Assembly: GCF_036898095.1 (NCBI RefSeq)
Contig: NC_090730.1
Coordinates: 23,488,303-23,552,302 of the forward strand
DNA: 64,000 nucleotides
Source of the DNA: Palaemon carinicauda
Lineage: Eukaryota; Arthropoda; Malacostraca; Decapoda; Palaemonidae
Direction: 5' to 3'
In this document: positions 39,900-54,700 of the stretch, piece after piece
Numbering within the stretch: position 1 is the first letter of the stretch
Layout of the letters: every line of letters starts with the position of its first letter
The notes under the pieces: generated by a model
What the model was told of the DNA's origin: nothing
Seen by the model: only the letters and a program-made list of their open reading frames with translations
Database searches by the model: none
Translations under genes and position numbers: made by a program

Positions 39900-42800
39900 T
39901 GTACTTCTTCGTCAAGGAATATAGTATGCTAGAAGAACCTCAGCTTCTTCTATATACAAGGTCAGTACCTACCCCTATGTTCACATGAGAAAGAATCTGT
40001 AATTCTTCGTCAAGGAACATAGCAGACTAGAAGAACCTCGGTTTCTTCTGTCTACCGGGCCAGCACCAACCCTTATGTTCATATGACAAAAGAATCTGTA
40101 CTTCGTCAAGGAACATAGCAGGCTAGAAGAACCTCAGCTTCTTCTGTCTACAGGGCCAGCACCAACCCTTATGTTCACATGACAAAAGAATCTGTACTTC
40201 TTCGTCAAGGAACATAGCAGACTAGAAGAACCTCAGCTTCTTCTGTCTACAAGGCCAGCACCAACCCTTATGTTCACATGACAAAAGAATCTGTACTTCT
40301 TTCGTCAAAGAACATAGCAGAATAGAAGAACCTCAGCTTCTTCTGTCTACAGGGCCAGCACCAACCCTTATGTTCACATGACAAAAGAATTTGTACTTCT
40401 TTCGTCAAGGAACATAGCAGACTAGAAGAACATCAGCTTCTTCTGTCTACAAGGCCAGCACCAACCCTTATGTTCACATGACAAAAGAATCTGTACTTCT
40501 TTCGTCAAGGAACATAGCAGACTAGAAGAACCTTAGCTTCTTCTGTCTACAGGGCCAGCACCAACCCTTATGTTCACATGACAAAAGAATCTGTACTTTT
40601 TTCGTCAAGGAACATAGCAGACTAGAAGAACCTCAGCTTCTTCTGTCTACAGGGCCTGCACCAACCCTTATGTTCACATGACAAAAGAATCTGTACTTCT
40701 TTCGTCAAGGAACATAGCAGACTAGAAGAACCTCAGCTTCTTCTGTCTACAGGGACAGCACCAACCCTTATGTTCACATGACAAAAGAATCTGTACTTCT
40801 TTCGTCAAGGAACATAGCAGACTAGAAGAACCTCAGCTTCTTCTGTCTACAGGGCCAGCTCCAACCCTTATGTTCACATGACAAAAGAATCTGCACTTCT
40901 TTCGTCAAGGAACATAGCAGACTAGAAGAACCTCAGCTTCTTCTGTCTACAGGGCCAGCACCAACCCTTATGTTCACATGACAAAAGAATCTGTACTTCT
41001 TTCGTCAAGGAACATAGCAGGCTAGAAGAACCTCAGCTTCTTCTGTTTACAGGGCCAGCACCAACCCTTATGTTCATATGACAAAAGAATCTGTACTTCT
41101 TCCTCAAGGAACATAGCAGGCTACAAGAACCTCGGCTTCTTCTGTGTACAGGGTCAGCACCAACCCTTATGTTCAAATCACAAAAGAGTCTGTACTTCTT
41201 TCGTCAAGGAACATAGCAGGCTAGAAGAAGCTTGGCTTCTTCTGTCTACAGGGCCAGCACCAACCCTTATGTTCACATGACAAAAGAATCTTTACTCCTT
41301 CGTCAAGGAACATAGCAGGCTAGAAGAACCTTAGATTCTTCTCTCTACAGGGCCAGCACCAACCCTTATGTTCACATGACAAAAGAATCTGTACTTCTTT
41401 CGTCAAGTAACATAGCAGGCTAGAAGAACCTCAGCTTCTTCTGTCTACAGGGCCAGCACCAACCCTTATGTTCACATCACAAAAGAGTCTGTACTTCTTT
41501 CGTCAAGGAACATAGCAGGCTAGAAGAACCTTAGCTTCTTCAGTCTACAGGGCCAGCACGAACCCTTATGTTCACATGACAAAAGAATCTGTACTTCTTT
41601 GTCAAGGAACATAGCAGGCTAGAAGAACCTTAGCTTCTTCTCTCTACAGGGCCAGCACCAACCCTTATGTTCACATGACAAAAGAATCTGTACTTCTTTC
41701 GTCAAGGAACATAGCAGGCTAGAAGAACCTCAGCTTCTTCTGTCTACAGGGCCAGCACCAACCCTTATGTTCACATGACAAAAGAATCTGTACTTCTTTC
41801 GTCAAGGAACATAGCAGGCTAGAAGAACCTCAGCTTCTTCTGTCTACAGGGCCAGCACCAACCCTTATGTTCACATGAAAAAAGAATCTGTACTTCTTTC
41901 GTCAAGGAACATAGCAGGCTAGATGAACCTCAGCTTCTTCTGTCTACAGGGCCAGCACCAACCCTTATGTTCATATCACAAAAGAGTCTGTACTTTTTTC
42001 GTCAAGGAACATAGCAGACTAGAAGAACCTCAGCTTCTTCTGTCTACAGGGCCAGCACCAACCCTTATGTTCACATGACAAAAGAAGGCCAGCACCAACC
42101 CTTATGTTCACATGACAAAAGAATCTGTACTTCTTTCGTCAAGGAACATAGCAGACTAGTCGAACCTCAGCTTCTTCTCTCTACAGGGCCAGCACAAACC
42201 CTTATGTTCACATGACAAAAGAATCTGTACTTCTTTCGTCAAGGAATATAGCAGACTAAAAGATCCTCGGCTTCTTCGGTCTATAGGGCCAGCACCAACC
42301 CCTATGTTCACATGACAAAAGAATCTGACTTCTTTCGTCAAGGAACATAGCAGACTAGAAGAACCTTAGCTTCTTCCGTCTACAGGGCCAGCACCAACCC
42401 CTATGTTCACATGACAAAAGAATCTGTACTTCTTTCGTCAAGGAACATAGCAGAATAGAAGAACCTCAGCTTCTTCGGTCTACAGGGCCAGCTCCAACCC
42501 TTATGTTCACATGACAAAAGAATCTGTACTTCTTTCGTTAAGGAACATAGCAGACTAGAAGAACCTCAGCTTTTTCTGTCTACAGGGCCAGTACCAACCC
42601 TTATGTTCACATGACAAAAGAATCTGTACTTCTTTCGTTAAGGAACATAGCAGACTAGAAGAACCTCAGCTTCTTCTGTCTACAGGGCCAGCACCAACCC
42701 TTATGTTCACATGACAAAAGAAGGCCAGCACCAACCCTTATGTTCACATGACAAAAGAATCTGTACATCTTTCGTCAAGGAACATAGCAGACTAGAAGAA

Positions 42801-45800
42801 CCTCAGCTTCTTCTGTCTACAGGGCCAGCACCAACCCTTATGTTCACATGACAAAAGAATCTGCACTTCTTTCGTCAAGGAAGATAGCAGACTAGAAGAA
42901 CCTTGGCTTCTTCTGTCTACAGGGCCAGCACCAAACCTTATGTTCACATGACAAAAGAATCTGTACTTCTTTCGTCAAGGAACATAGCAGGCTAGAAGAA
43001 CCTCAGCTTCTTCTGTTTACAGGGCCAGCACCAACCCTTATGTTCATATGACAAAAGAATCTGTACTTCTTCCTCAAGGAACATAGCAGGCTACAAGAAC
43101 CTCAGCTTCTTCTGTCTACAGGGTCAGCACCAACCCTTATGTTCACATCACAAAAGAGTCTGTACTTCTTTCGTCAAGGAACATAGCAGGCTAGAAGAAC
43201 ATTAGCTTCTTCTGTCTACAGGGCCAGCACCAACCCTTATGTTCACATGACAAAAGAATCTGTACTTCTTCGTCAAGGAACATAGCAGGCTAGAAGAACC
43301 TTAGCTTCTTTTCTCTACAGGGCCAGCACCAACCCTTATGTTCACATGACAAAAGAATCTGTACTTCTTTCGTCAAGGAACATAGCAGACTAGAAGAACC
43401 TTGGCTTCTTCTGTCTACAGGGCCAGCACCAACCCTTATGTTCACATGACAAAAGAATCTGTACTTCTTTCGTCAAGGAACATAGCAGGCTAGAAGAACC
43501 TCAGCTTCTTCTGTTTACAGGGCCAGCACCAATCCTCATGTTCATATGACAAAAGAATCTGTACTTCTTCCTCAAGGAACATAGCAGGCTACAAGAACCT
43601 TGGCTTCTTCTGTTTAAAGGGCCAGCACCAACCCTTATGTTCATATGACAAAAGAATCTGTACTTCTTCCTCAAGGAACATAGCAGGCTACAAGAACCTC
43701 AGCTTCTTCTGTGTACAGGGCCAGCACCAACCCTTATGTTCACATCACAAAAGAGTCTGTACTTCTTTCGTCAATGAACATAGCAGGCTAGAAGAACCTC
43801 AGCTTCTTCTGTCTACAGGGCCAGCACCAACCCTTATGTTCACATCACAAAAGAGTCTGTACTTCTTTCGTCAAGGAACATAGCAGACTAAAAGAACCTC
43901 AGCTTCTTCTGTCTACATGGCCAGCACCAACCCTTATGTTCACATGACAAAAGAATCTGGACTTCTTTCGTCAAGGAACATAGCAGGCTAGAAGAACCTC
44001 AGCTTCTTCCGTCTACAGGGCCAGCACTCTTATGTTCATATGACAAAAGAATCTGTACTTTTTCGTCAAGGAACATAGTAGGCTACAAGAACCTCAGCTT
44101 CTTCTGTCTGCAGGGCCAGTACCAACCCTTATGTTCACATGACAAAAAAATCTGTACTTCTTCGTCAAGGAATATAGTATGCTAGAAGAACCTCAGCTTC
44201 TTCTATATACAAGGTCAGTAACAACCCCTATGTTCACATGAGAAAGAATCTGTAATTCTTCGTCAAGGAACATTGCAGACTAGAAGAACCTTGGCATCTT
44301 CTGTCTACAGGGCCAGCACCAACCCTTATGTTCACATGACAAAAGAATCTGTACTTTGTCAAGGAACATAGCAGGCTAGAAGAACCTCAGCTTCTTCTGT
44401 CTACAGGGCCAGCACCAACCCTTATGTTCACATGACAAAAGAATCTGTACTTCTTCGTCAAGGAACATAGCAGACTAGAAGAACCTCAGCTTCTTCTGTC
44501 TATAAGGCCAGCACCAACCCTTATGTTCACAATACAAAAGAATCTGTACTTCTTTCGTCAAGGAACATAGCTGACTAGAAGAACCTCAGCTTCTTCTGTC
44601 TACAGGGCCAGCACCAACCCTTATGTTCACATGACAAAAGAATCTGTACTTCTTTCGTCAAGGAACATAGCAGACTAGAAGAACCTCAGCTTCTTCTGTC
44701 TACAGGGCCAGCACCAACCCTTATGTTCACATGAGAAAAGAATTTGTAATTCTTTCGTCAAGGAACATAGCAGACTAGAAGAATCTCAGCTTCTTCAGTC
44801 TACAAGGCAAGCACCAACCCTTATGTTCACATGACAAATGAATCTGTACTTCTTTCGTCAAGGAACATAGCAGACTAGAAGAACCTCAGCTTCTTCTGTC
44901 TACAGGGACAGCACCAACCCTTATGTTCACATGACAAAAGAATCTGTACTTCTTTCGTCAAGGAACATAGCAGATTAGAAGAACCTCAGCTTCTTCTGTC
45001 TACAGGGCCAGCACCAACCCTTATGTTCACATGACAAAAGAATCTGTACTTTTTTTGTCAAGGAACATAGCAGACTAGAAGAACCTTGGCTTCTTCTGTC
45101 TAAAGGGCCAGCACCAACCCTTATGTTCACATGACAAAAGAATCTGTACTTCTTTCGTCAAGGAACATAGCAGGCTTGAAGAACCTCAGCTTCTTCTGTT
45201 TACAGGGCCAGTACCAACCCTTATGTTCATATGACAAAAGAATCTGTACTTCTTCCTCAAGGAACATAGCAGGCTACAAGAACCTCAGCTTCTTCTGTGT
45301 ACAGGGTCAGCACCAGCCCTTATGTTCACATCACAAAAGAGTCTGTACTTCTTTCGTCAAGGAACATAGCAATCTAGAAGAACCTTAGCCTCTTCTGTCT
45401 ACAGGGCCAGCACCAACCCTTATGTTCACATGACAAAAGAATCTGTACTTCTTCGTCAAGGAACATAGCAGGCTAGAAGAACCTTAGCTTCTTCTCTCTA
45501 CAGGGCCAGCACCAACCATTATGTTCACATGACAAAAGAATCTGTACTTCTTTCGTCAAGTAACATAGCAGGCTAGAAGAACCTCAGCTTCTTCTGTCTA
45601 CAGGGCCAGCACCAACCCTTATGTTCACATCACAAAAGAGTCTGGACTTCTTTCGTCAAGGAACATAGCAGGCTAGAAGAACTTCAGCTTCTTCTGTCTA
45701 CAGGGCCAGCACCAACCCTTATGTTCACATCACAAAAGAGTCTGTACTTCTTTCGTCAAGGAACATAGCAGACTAGAAGAACCTTAGCTTCTTCTGTCTA

Positions 45801-48800
45801 CAGGGCCAGCACCAACCCTTATGTTCACATGACAAAAGAATCTGTACTTCTTCGTCAAGGAACATAGCAGGCTAGAAGAACCTTAGCTTCTTCTCTCCAC
45901 AGGGCCCGCACCAACCCTTATGTTTACATGACAAAAGAATCTGTACTTCTTTTTTCAAGGAACATAGCAGGCTAGAAGAACCTCAGCTTCTTCTGTCTAC
46001 AGGGCCAGTACCAACCCTTATGTTCACATCACAAAAGAGTCTGTACTTCTTTCGTCAAGGAACATAGCAGGCTAGAAGAACCTCAGCTTCTTCTGTCTAC
46101 AGGGCCAGCACCAACCCTTATGTTCACTTGACAAAAGAATCTGTACTTCTTTCGTCAAGGAACATAGCAGGCTAGAAGAACCTCAGCTTCTTCTGTCTAC
46201 AGGGCCAGCACCAACCCTTATGTTCATATCACAAAAGAGTCTGTACTTCTTTCGTCAAGGAACATAGCAGACTAGAAGAACCTCAGCTTCTTCTGTCTAC
46301 AGGGCCAGCACCAACCCTTATGTTCACATGACAAAAGAAGGCCAGCACCAACCCTTATGTTCACATGACAAAAGAATCTGTACTTCTTTCGTCAAAGAAC
46401 ATAGCAGACTAGTCAAACCTCAGCTTCTTCTCTCTACAGGGCCAGCACAAACCCTTATGTTCACATGACAAAAGAATCTGTACTTCTTTCGTCAAGGAAC
46501 ATAGCAGACTAAAAGATCCTCGGCTTCTTCTGTCTATAGGGCCAGCACCAACCCTTATGTTCACATGACAAAAGAATCTGTACTTCTTTCGTCAAGGAAC
46601 ATAGCAGACTAGAAGAACCTCAGCTTCTTCTATCTACAGGGCCAGCACCAACCCCTATGTTCACATGACAAAAGAATCTGTACTTCTTTCGTCAAGGAAC
46701 ATAGCAGACTAGAAGAACCTCAGCTCCTTCTGTCTACAGGGCCAGCTCCAACCCTTATGTTCACATGACAAAAGAATCTGTACTTCTTTCGTTAAGGAAC
46801 ATAGCAGACTAGAAGAACCTCAGCTTCTTCTGTCTACAGGGCCAGTACCAACCCTTATGTTCACATGACAAAAGAATCTGTACTTCTTTCGTCAAGGAAC
46901 ATAGCAGACTAGAAGAACCTCAGCTTCTTCTGTCTACAGGGCCAGCACCAACCCTTATGTTCACATGACAAAAGAATCTGTACTTCTTTCGTCAAGGAAC
47001 ATAGCAGACTAGAATAACCTCAGCTTCTTCTGTCTACAGGGCCAGCACCAACCCTTATGTTCACATCACAAAAGAGTCTGGACTTCTTTCGTCAAGGAAC
47101 ATATCAGGCTAGAAGAACCTCAGCTTCTTCTGTCTACAGGGACAGCACCAACCCTTATGTTCACATCACAAAAGAGTCTGTACTTCTTTCGTCAAGGAAC
47201 ATAGCAGGCTAGAAGAACATTAGCTTCTTCTGTCTAGAGGGCCAGCACCAACCCTTATGTTCACATGACAAAAAAGAATCTGTACTTCTTTGTCAAGGAA
47301 CATAGCAGGCTAGAAGAACCTTAGCTTCTTCTCTCTACAGGGCCCGCACCAACCCTTATGTTCACATGACAAAAGAATCTGTACTTCTTTCGTCAAGGAA
47401 CATCGCAGGCTAGAAGAACCTCAGCTTCTTCTGTCTACAGGGCCAGCACCAACCCTTATGTTCACATTACAAAAGAGTCTGTACTTCTTTCGTCAAGGAA
47501 CATAGCAGGCTAGAAGAACCTCAGCTTCTTCTGTCTACAGGGCCAGCACAAACCCTTATGTTCCCATCACAAAAGAGTCTGTACTTCTTTCGTCAAGGAA
47601 CATAGCAGGCTAGAAGAACCTCAGTTTCTTCTGTCTACAGGGCCAGCACCAACCCTTATGTTCACATCACAAAAGAGTCTGTACTTCTTTCGTCAAGGAA
47701 CATAGCAGACTAGAAGAACCTCAGCTTCTTCTGTCTACAGGGCCAGCACCAACCCTTATGTTCACATGACAAAAGAAGGCCAGCACCAACCCTTATGTTC
47801 ACATGACAAAAGAATCTGTACTTCTTTCGTCAAGGAACATAGCAGACTAGAAGAACCTCAGCTTCTTCTCTCTACAGGGCCAGCACCAACCCTTATGTTC
47901 ACATGACAAAAGAATCTGTACGTCTTTCGTCAAGGAACATAGCAGACTAGAAGATCCTCAGCTTCTTCTGTCTATAGGGCCAGCACTAACCTTTATGTTC
48001 ACATGACAAAAGAATCTGTACTTCTTTCGTCAAGGAACATAGCAGACTAGAAGAACCTCAGCTTTTTCTGTCTACAGGGCCAGCACCAACCCTTATGTTC
48101 ACATGACAAAAGAATCTGTACTTCTTTCGTCAAGGAACATAGCACGCTAGAAGAACCTCAGCCTCTTCAGTCTACAGGGCCAGCACTCTCATGTTCATAT
48201 GACAAAAGAATCTGTACTTCTTCGTCAAGGAACATAGCAGGCTACAAGAACCTCAGCTTCTTCTGTCTACAGGGCCAGTACCAACCCTTATGTTCACATG
48301 ACAAAAGAATCTGTACTTCTTTCGTCAAGGAAGATAGCAGACTAGAAGAACCTCGGCTTCTTCTGTCTACAGGGCCAGCACCAACCCTTATGTTCACATG
48401 ACAAAAGAATCTGTACTTCTTTCGTCAAGGAACATAGCAGACTAGAAGAACCTCAGCTTCTTCTGTCTACAGGGCCAGCACCAACCCTTATGTTCACATG
48501 ACAAAAGAATCTGTACTTCTTTCGTCAAGGAACATAGCAGGCTAGAAGGACCTTAGCTTCTTCTGTCTACAGGGCCAGCACTCTTATGTTCTTATGACAA
48601 AAGAATCTGTACTTCTTCGTCAAGAAACATAGCAGGCTACAAGAACCTCAGCTTCTTCTGTCTACAGGGCCAGTACCAACCCTTATGTTCACATGACAAA
48701 AGAATCTGTACTTCTTCGTCAAGGAATATAGTATGCTAGAAGAACCTCAGCTTCTTCTACATACAAGGTCAGTACCAACCCTTATGTTCACATGAGAAAG

Positions 48801-51730
48801 AATCTGTACTTCTTCGTCAAGGAACATAGCAGACTAGAAGAACCTTGGCTTCTTCTGTCTACAGGGCCAGCACCAACCCTTATGTTCACATGACAAAAGA
48901 ATCTGTACTTCTTCGTCAAGGAACATAGCAGACTAGAAGAACCTCAGCTTCTTCTGTCTACAAGGCCAGCACCAACCCTTATGTTCACATGACAAAAGAA
49001 TCTGTACTTCTTCGTCAAGGAACATAGCAGACTAGAAGAACCTCAGCTTCTTCTGTCTACAGGGCCAGCACCAACCCCTATGTTCACATGACAAAAGAAT
49101 CTGTACATCTTTCGTCAAGGAACATAGCAGACTAGAAGAACCTCAGCTCCTTCTGTCTACAGGGCCAGCTCCAACCCTTATGTTCACATGACAAAAGAAT
49201 CTGTACTTCTTTCGTTAAGGAACATAGCAGACTAGAAGAAACTCAGCTTCTTCTGTCTACAGGGCCAGTACCAACCCTTATGTTCACATGACAAAAGAAT
49301 CTGTACTTCTTTCGTCAAGGAACATAGCAGACTAGAAGAACCTTGGCTTCTTCTGTCTACAGGGCCAGCACCAACCCTTATGTTCACATGACAAAAGAAT
49401 CTGTACTTCTTTCGTCAAGGAACATAGCAGGCTAGAAGAACCTCAGCTTCTTCTGTTTACAGGGCCAGCACCAACCCTTATGTTCATATGACAAAAGAAT
49501 CTGTACTTCTTCCTCAAGGAACACAACACGCTACAAGAACCCCAGCTTCTTCTGTGTACAGGGTCAGCACCAACCCTTATGTTCACATCACAAAAGAGTC
49601 TGTACTTTTTTCGTCAAGGAACATAGCAGGCTAGAAGAACCTTAGCTTCTTACGTCTACAGGGCCAGCACCAACCCTTATGTTCACATGACAAAAGAATC
49701 TGTACTTCTTCGTCAAGGAACATAGCAGGCTAGAAGAACCTTAGCTTCTTCTCTCTACAGGGCCAGCACCAAACCTTATGTTCACATGACAAAAGAATCT
49801 GTACTTCTTTCGTCAAGGAACATAGCAGACTAGAAGAACCTCAGCTTCTTCTGTCTACAGGGCCAGCACCAACCCTTATGTTCACATCACAAAAGAGTCT
49901 GGACTTCTTTCGTCAAGGAACACATCAGGCTAGAAGAACCTCAGCTTCTTCTGTCTACAGGGCCAGCACCAACCCTTATGTTCACATCACAAAAGAGTCT
50001 GTACTTCTTTCGTCAAGGAACATAGCAGGCTAGAAGAACATTAGCTTCTTCTGTCTAGAGGGCCAGCACCAACCCTTATGTTCACATGACAAAAAAGAAT
50101 CTGTACTTCTTTGTCAAGGAACATAGCAGGCTAGAAGAACCTTAGCTTCTTCTCTCTACAGGGCCCGCACCAACCCTTATGTTCACATGACAAAAGAATC
50201 TGTACTTCTTTCGTCAAGGAACATAGCAGGCTAGAAGAACCTCAGCTTCTTCTGTCTACAGGGCCAGCACCAACCCTTATGTTCACATTACAAAAGACTC
50301 TGTACTTCTTTCGTCAAGGAACATAGCAGGCTAGAAGAACCTCAGCTTCTTCTGTCTACAGGGCCAGCACCAACCCTTATGTTCCCATTATAAAAGAGTC
50401 TGTACTTCTTTCGTCAAGGAACATAGCAGGCTAGAAGAACCTCAGCTTCTTCTGTCTACAGGGCCAGCACCAACCCTTATGTTCACATGACAAAAGAGTC
50501 TGTACTTCTTTCGTCAAGGAACATAGCAGACTAGAAGAACCTCAGCTTCTTCTGTCTGCAGGGCCAGCACCAACCCTTATGTTCACATGACAAAAGAAGG
50601 CCAGCACCAACCCTTATGTTCACATGACAAAAGAATCTGTACTTCTTTCGTCAAGGAACATAGCAGACTAGAAGAACCTCAGCTTCTTCTCTCTACAGGG
50701 CCAGCACCAACCCTTATGTTCACATGACAAAAGAATCTGTACTTCTTTCGTCAAGGAACATAGCAGACTAGAAGATCCTTAGCTTCTTCTGTCTATAGGG
50801 CCAGCACTAACCTTTATGTTCACATGACAAAAGAATCTGTACTTCTTTCGTCAAGGAACATAGCAGACTAGAAGAACCTCAGCTTTTTCTGTCTACAGGG
50901 CCAGCACCAACCCTTATGTTCACATGACAAAAGAATCTGTACTTCTTTCGTCAAGGAACATAGCACGCTAGAAGAACCTCAGCCTCTTCAGTCTACAAGG
51001 CCAGCACTCTCATGTTCATATGACAAAAGAATCTGTACTTCTTCGTCAAGGAACATAGCAGGCTACAAGAACCTCAGCTTCTTCTGTCTACAGGGCCAGT
51101 ACCAACCCTTATGTTCACATGACAAAAGAATCTGTACTTCTTTCGTCAAGGAAGATAGCAGACTAGAAGAACCTCGGCTTCTTCTGTCTACAGGGCCAGC
51201 ACCAACCCTTATGTTCACATGACAAAAGAATCTGTACTTCTTTCGTCAAGGAACATAGCAGACTAGAAGAACCTCAGCTTCTTCTGTCTACAGGGCCAGC
51301 ACCAACCCTTATGTTCACATGACAAAAGAATCTGTACTTCTTTCGTCAAGGAACATAGCAGGCTAGAAGAACCTTAGCTTCTTCTGTCTACAGGGCCAGC
51401 ACTCTTATGTTCTTATGAGAAAAGAATCTGTACTTCTTCGTCAAGAAACATAGCAGGCTACAAGAACCTCAGCTTCTTCTGTCTACAGGGCCAGTACCAA
51501 CCCTTATGTTCACATGACAAAAGAATCTGTACTTCTTCGTCAAGGAATATAGTATGCTAGAAGAACCTCAGCTTCTTCTACATACAAGGTCAGTACCAAC
51601 CCTTATGTTCACATGAGAAAGAATCTGTACTTCTTCGTCAAGGAACATAGCAGACTAGAAGAACCTTGGCTTCTTCTGTCTACAGGGCCAGCACCAACCC
51701 TTATGTTCACATGACAAAAGAATCTGTACT
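39900..51730. repeat. Higher-order repeats with about 4.25-kb and 2.82-kb lags
   Basis: Rare marker units recur at regular distances. A 37-bp remnant unit (AAGAAGGCCAGCACC, a 63-bp deletion) lies at 42,082, 42,718, 46,335, 47,773 and 50,594, giving lags of 4,253, 4,259 and 2,821. The CTGTTTACAGGG unit followed by CTTCCTCAAGG lies at about 41,041, 45,194 and 49,451. The GAATATAGTATGCTAG unit followed by an A-like unit lies at about 39,925, 44,177, 48,731 and 51,552. The segments 47,041-48,900 and 49,861-51,730 match unit for unit. Together these show at least two rounds of multi-kilobase duplication. Confidence 0.8.
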
Positions 51731-54700
51731 TCTTCGTCAAGGAACATAGCAGACTAGAAGAACCTCAGCTTCTTCTGTCTACAGGGCCAGCACCAACCCT
51801 TATGTTCACATGACAAAAGAATCTGTACTTCTTTCGTCAAGGAACATAGCAGGCTAGAAGAACCTCAGCTTCTTCTGTCTACAGGGCCAGCACCAACCCT
51901 TATGTTCACATGACAAAAGAATCTGTACTTCTTCGTCAAGGAACATAGCAGACTAGAAGAACCTCAGCTTCTTCCTTCTACAAGGCCAGCACCAACCCTT
52001 ATGTTCACATGACAAAAGAATCTGTACTTCTTCGTCAAGGAACATAGCAGACTAGAAGAACCTCAGCTTCTTCTGTCTACAGGGCCAGCACCAACCCCTA
52101 TGTTCACATGACAAAAGAATCTGTACTTCTTCGTCAAGGAACATAGCAGACTAGAAGAACCTCAGCTTCTTCTGTCTACAAGGCCAGCACCAACCCTTAT
52201 GTTCACATGACAAAAGAATCTGTACTTCTTTCGTCAAGGAACATAGCAGACTAGAAGAACCTCGGCTTCTTCTGTCTACAGGGCCAGCACCAACCCTTAT
52301 GTTCACATGACAAAAGAATCTGTACTTCTTTCGTCAAGGAACATAGCAGACTAGAAGAACCTCAGCTTCTTCTGTCTACAGGGCCAGCACCAACCCTTAT
52401 GTTCACATGACAAAAGAATCTGTACTTCTTTCGTCAAGGAACATAGCAGGCTAGAAGAACCTCAGCTTCTTCTGTCTACAGGGCCAGCACCAACCCTTAT
52501 GTTCACATGACAAAAGAATCTGTACTTCTTTCGTCAAGGAAGATAGCAGACTAGAAGAACCTTAGCTTCTTCTGTCTACAGGGCCAGCACCAACCCTTAT
52601 GTTCACATGACAAAAGAATCTGTACTTCTTTCGTCAAGGAACATAGCAGACTAGAAGAACCTTAGCTTCTTCTGTCTACAAGGCCAGCACCAACCCTTAT
52701 GTTCACATGACAAAAGAATCTGTACTTCTTTCGTCAAAGAACATAGCAGACTAGAAGAACCCCAGCTTCTTCTGTCTACAAGGCCAGCACCAACCCTTAT
52801 GTTCACATGACAAAAGAATCTGTACTTCTTTCGTCAAAGAACATAGCAGACTAGAAGAACCTCAGCTTTTTCTGTGTACAGGGCCAGCACCAACCCTTAT
52901 GTTCACATGACAATAGAATCTGTACTTCTTTCGTCAAGGAACATAGCAGACTAGAAGAACCACAGCTTCTTCTCTCTACAGGGCCAGTACCAACCCTTAT
53001 GTTCACATGACAAGAGAATCTGTACTTCTTTCGTCAAGGAACATAGCAGACTAGAAGAACCTCAGCTTTTTCTGTCTACAGGGCCAGCACCAACCCTTAT
53101 GTTCACATGACAAAAGCATCAGTACTTCTTTCGTCAAGGAACATAGCAGACTAGAACCTCAGCTTTTTCTGTCTACAGGGCCAGCACCAACCCTTATGTT
53201 CATATGACAAAAGAATCTGTACTTCTTTCGTCAAGGAACATAGCAGACTAGAAGAACCTTAGCTTCTTCTGTCTACAGGGCCAGCACCAACCCTTATGTT
53301 CACATGACAAAAGAATCTGTACTTTTTTCGTCAAGGAACATAGCAGACTAGAAGAACCTCAGCTTCTTCTGTCTACAGGGCCCGCACCAACCCTTATGTT
53401 CACATGACAAAAGAATCTGTACTTCTTTCGTCAAGGAACATAGCAGGCTAGAAGAACCTCAGCTTCTTCTGTTTTCAGAGCCAGCACCAACCCTTATGTT
53501 CATATGACAAAAGAATCTGTACTTCTTCGTCAAGGAACATAGCATGCTAGAAGAACCTCAGCTTCTTCTGTCTACAGGGCCAGCACCAACCCTCATGTTC
53601 ACATGACAAAAGAATCTGTACTTCTTTTGTCAAGTAACATAGCAGACTAGAAGAACATCAGCTTCTTCCGTCTACTGGGACAGCACCAACCCTTATGTTC
53701 ACATGACAAAAGAATCTGTACTTCTTTCGTGAAGGAACATAGCAGGCTAGAAGAACTTCAGCTTCTTCTGTCTACAGGGCCAGCACCAACCCTTATGTTC
53801 ACATGACCAAAGAATCTGTACTTCTTTCGTCAAGGAACATAGCAGACTAGAAGAACCTCAGCTTCTTCTGTCTACAGGGCCAGCACCAACCCTTATGTTC
53901 ACATGACAAAAGAATCTGTACTTCTTTTGTCAAGGAACATAGCAGACTAGAAGATCCTCGGCTTCTTCTGTCTACAGGGCCAGCACCAACCCTTATGTTC
54001 ACATGACAAAAGAATCTGTACTTCTTTCGTCAAGGAACATAGCAGACTAGAAGAACCTCAGCTTCTTCTGTCTACAGGGCCAGCACCAACCCTTATGTTC
54101 ACATGACAAAAGAATCTGTACTTCTTTCGTCAAGGAACATAGCAGACTAGAAGAACCTCAGCTTCTTCTGTCTACAGGGCCAGCACCAACTCTTATGTTC
54201 ACATGACAAAAGAATCTCTACTTCTTTCGTCAAGGAACATAGCAGACTAGAAGAACCTCAGCTTCTTCTGTCTACAGGGCCAGCACCAACCCTTATGTTC
54301 ACATGACAAAAGAATCTGTACTTCTTTCGTCAAGGAACATTGCAGAATAGAAGAACCTCAGCTTCTTCTGTCTACAGGGCCAGCACCAACCCTTATGTTC
54401 ACATGACAAAAGAATCTGTACTTCTTTCGTCAAGGAACATAGCAGACTAGAAGAACCTCAGCTTCTTCTGTCTACAGGGCCAGCACCAACCCTTATGTTC
54501 ACATGACAAAAGAATCTGTAGTTCTTCGTCAAGGAACATACCAGGCTAGAAGAACCTCAGCTTCTTCTGTCTACAGGGCCAGCACCAACCCTTATGTTCA
54601 CATGACAAAAGAATCTGTAGTTTTTCGTCAAGGAACATAGCAGATTAGAAGAACCTCAGCTTCTTCTGTCTACAAGGCCAGCACCAACCCTTATGTTCAC

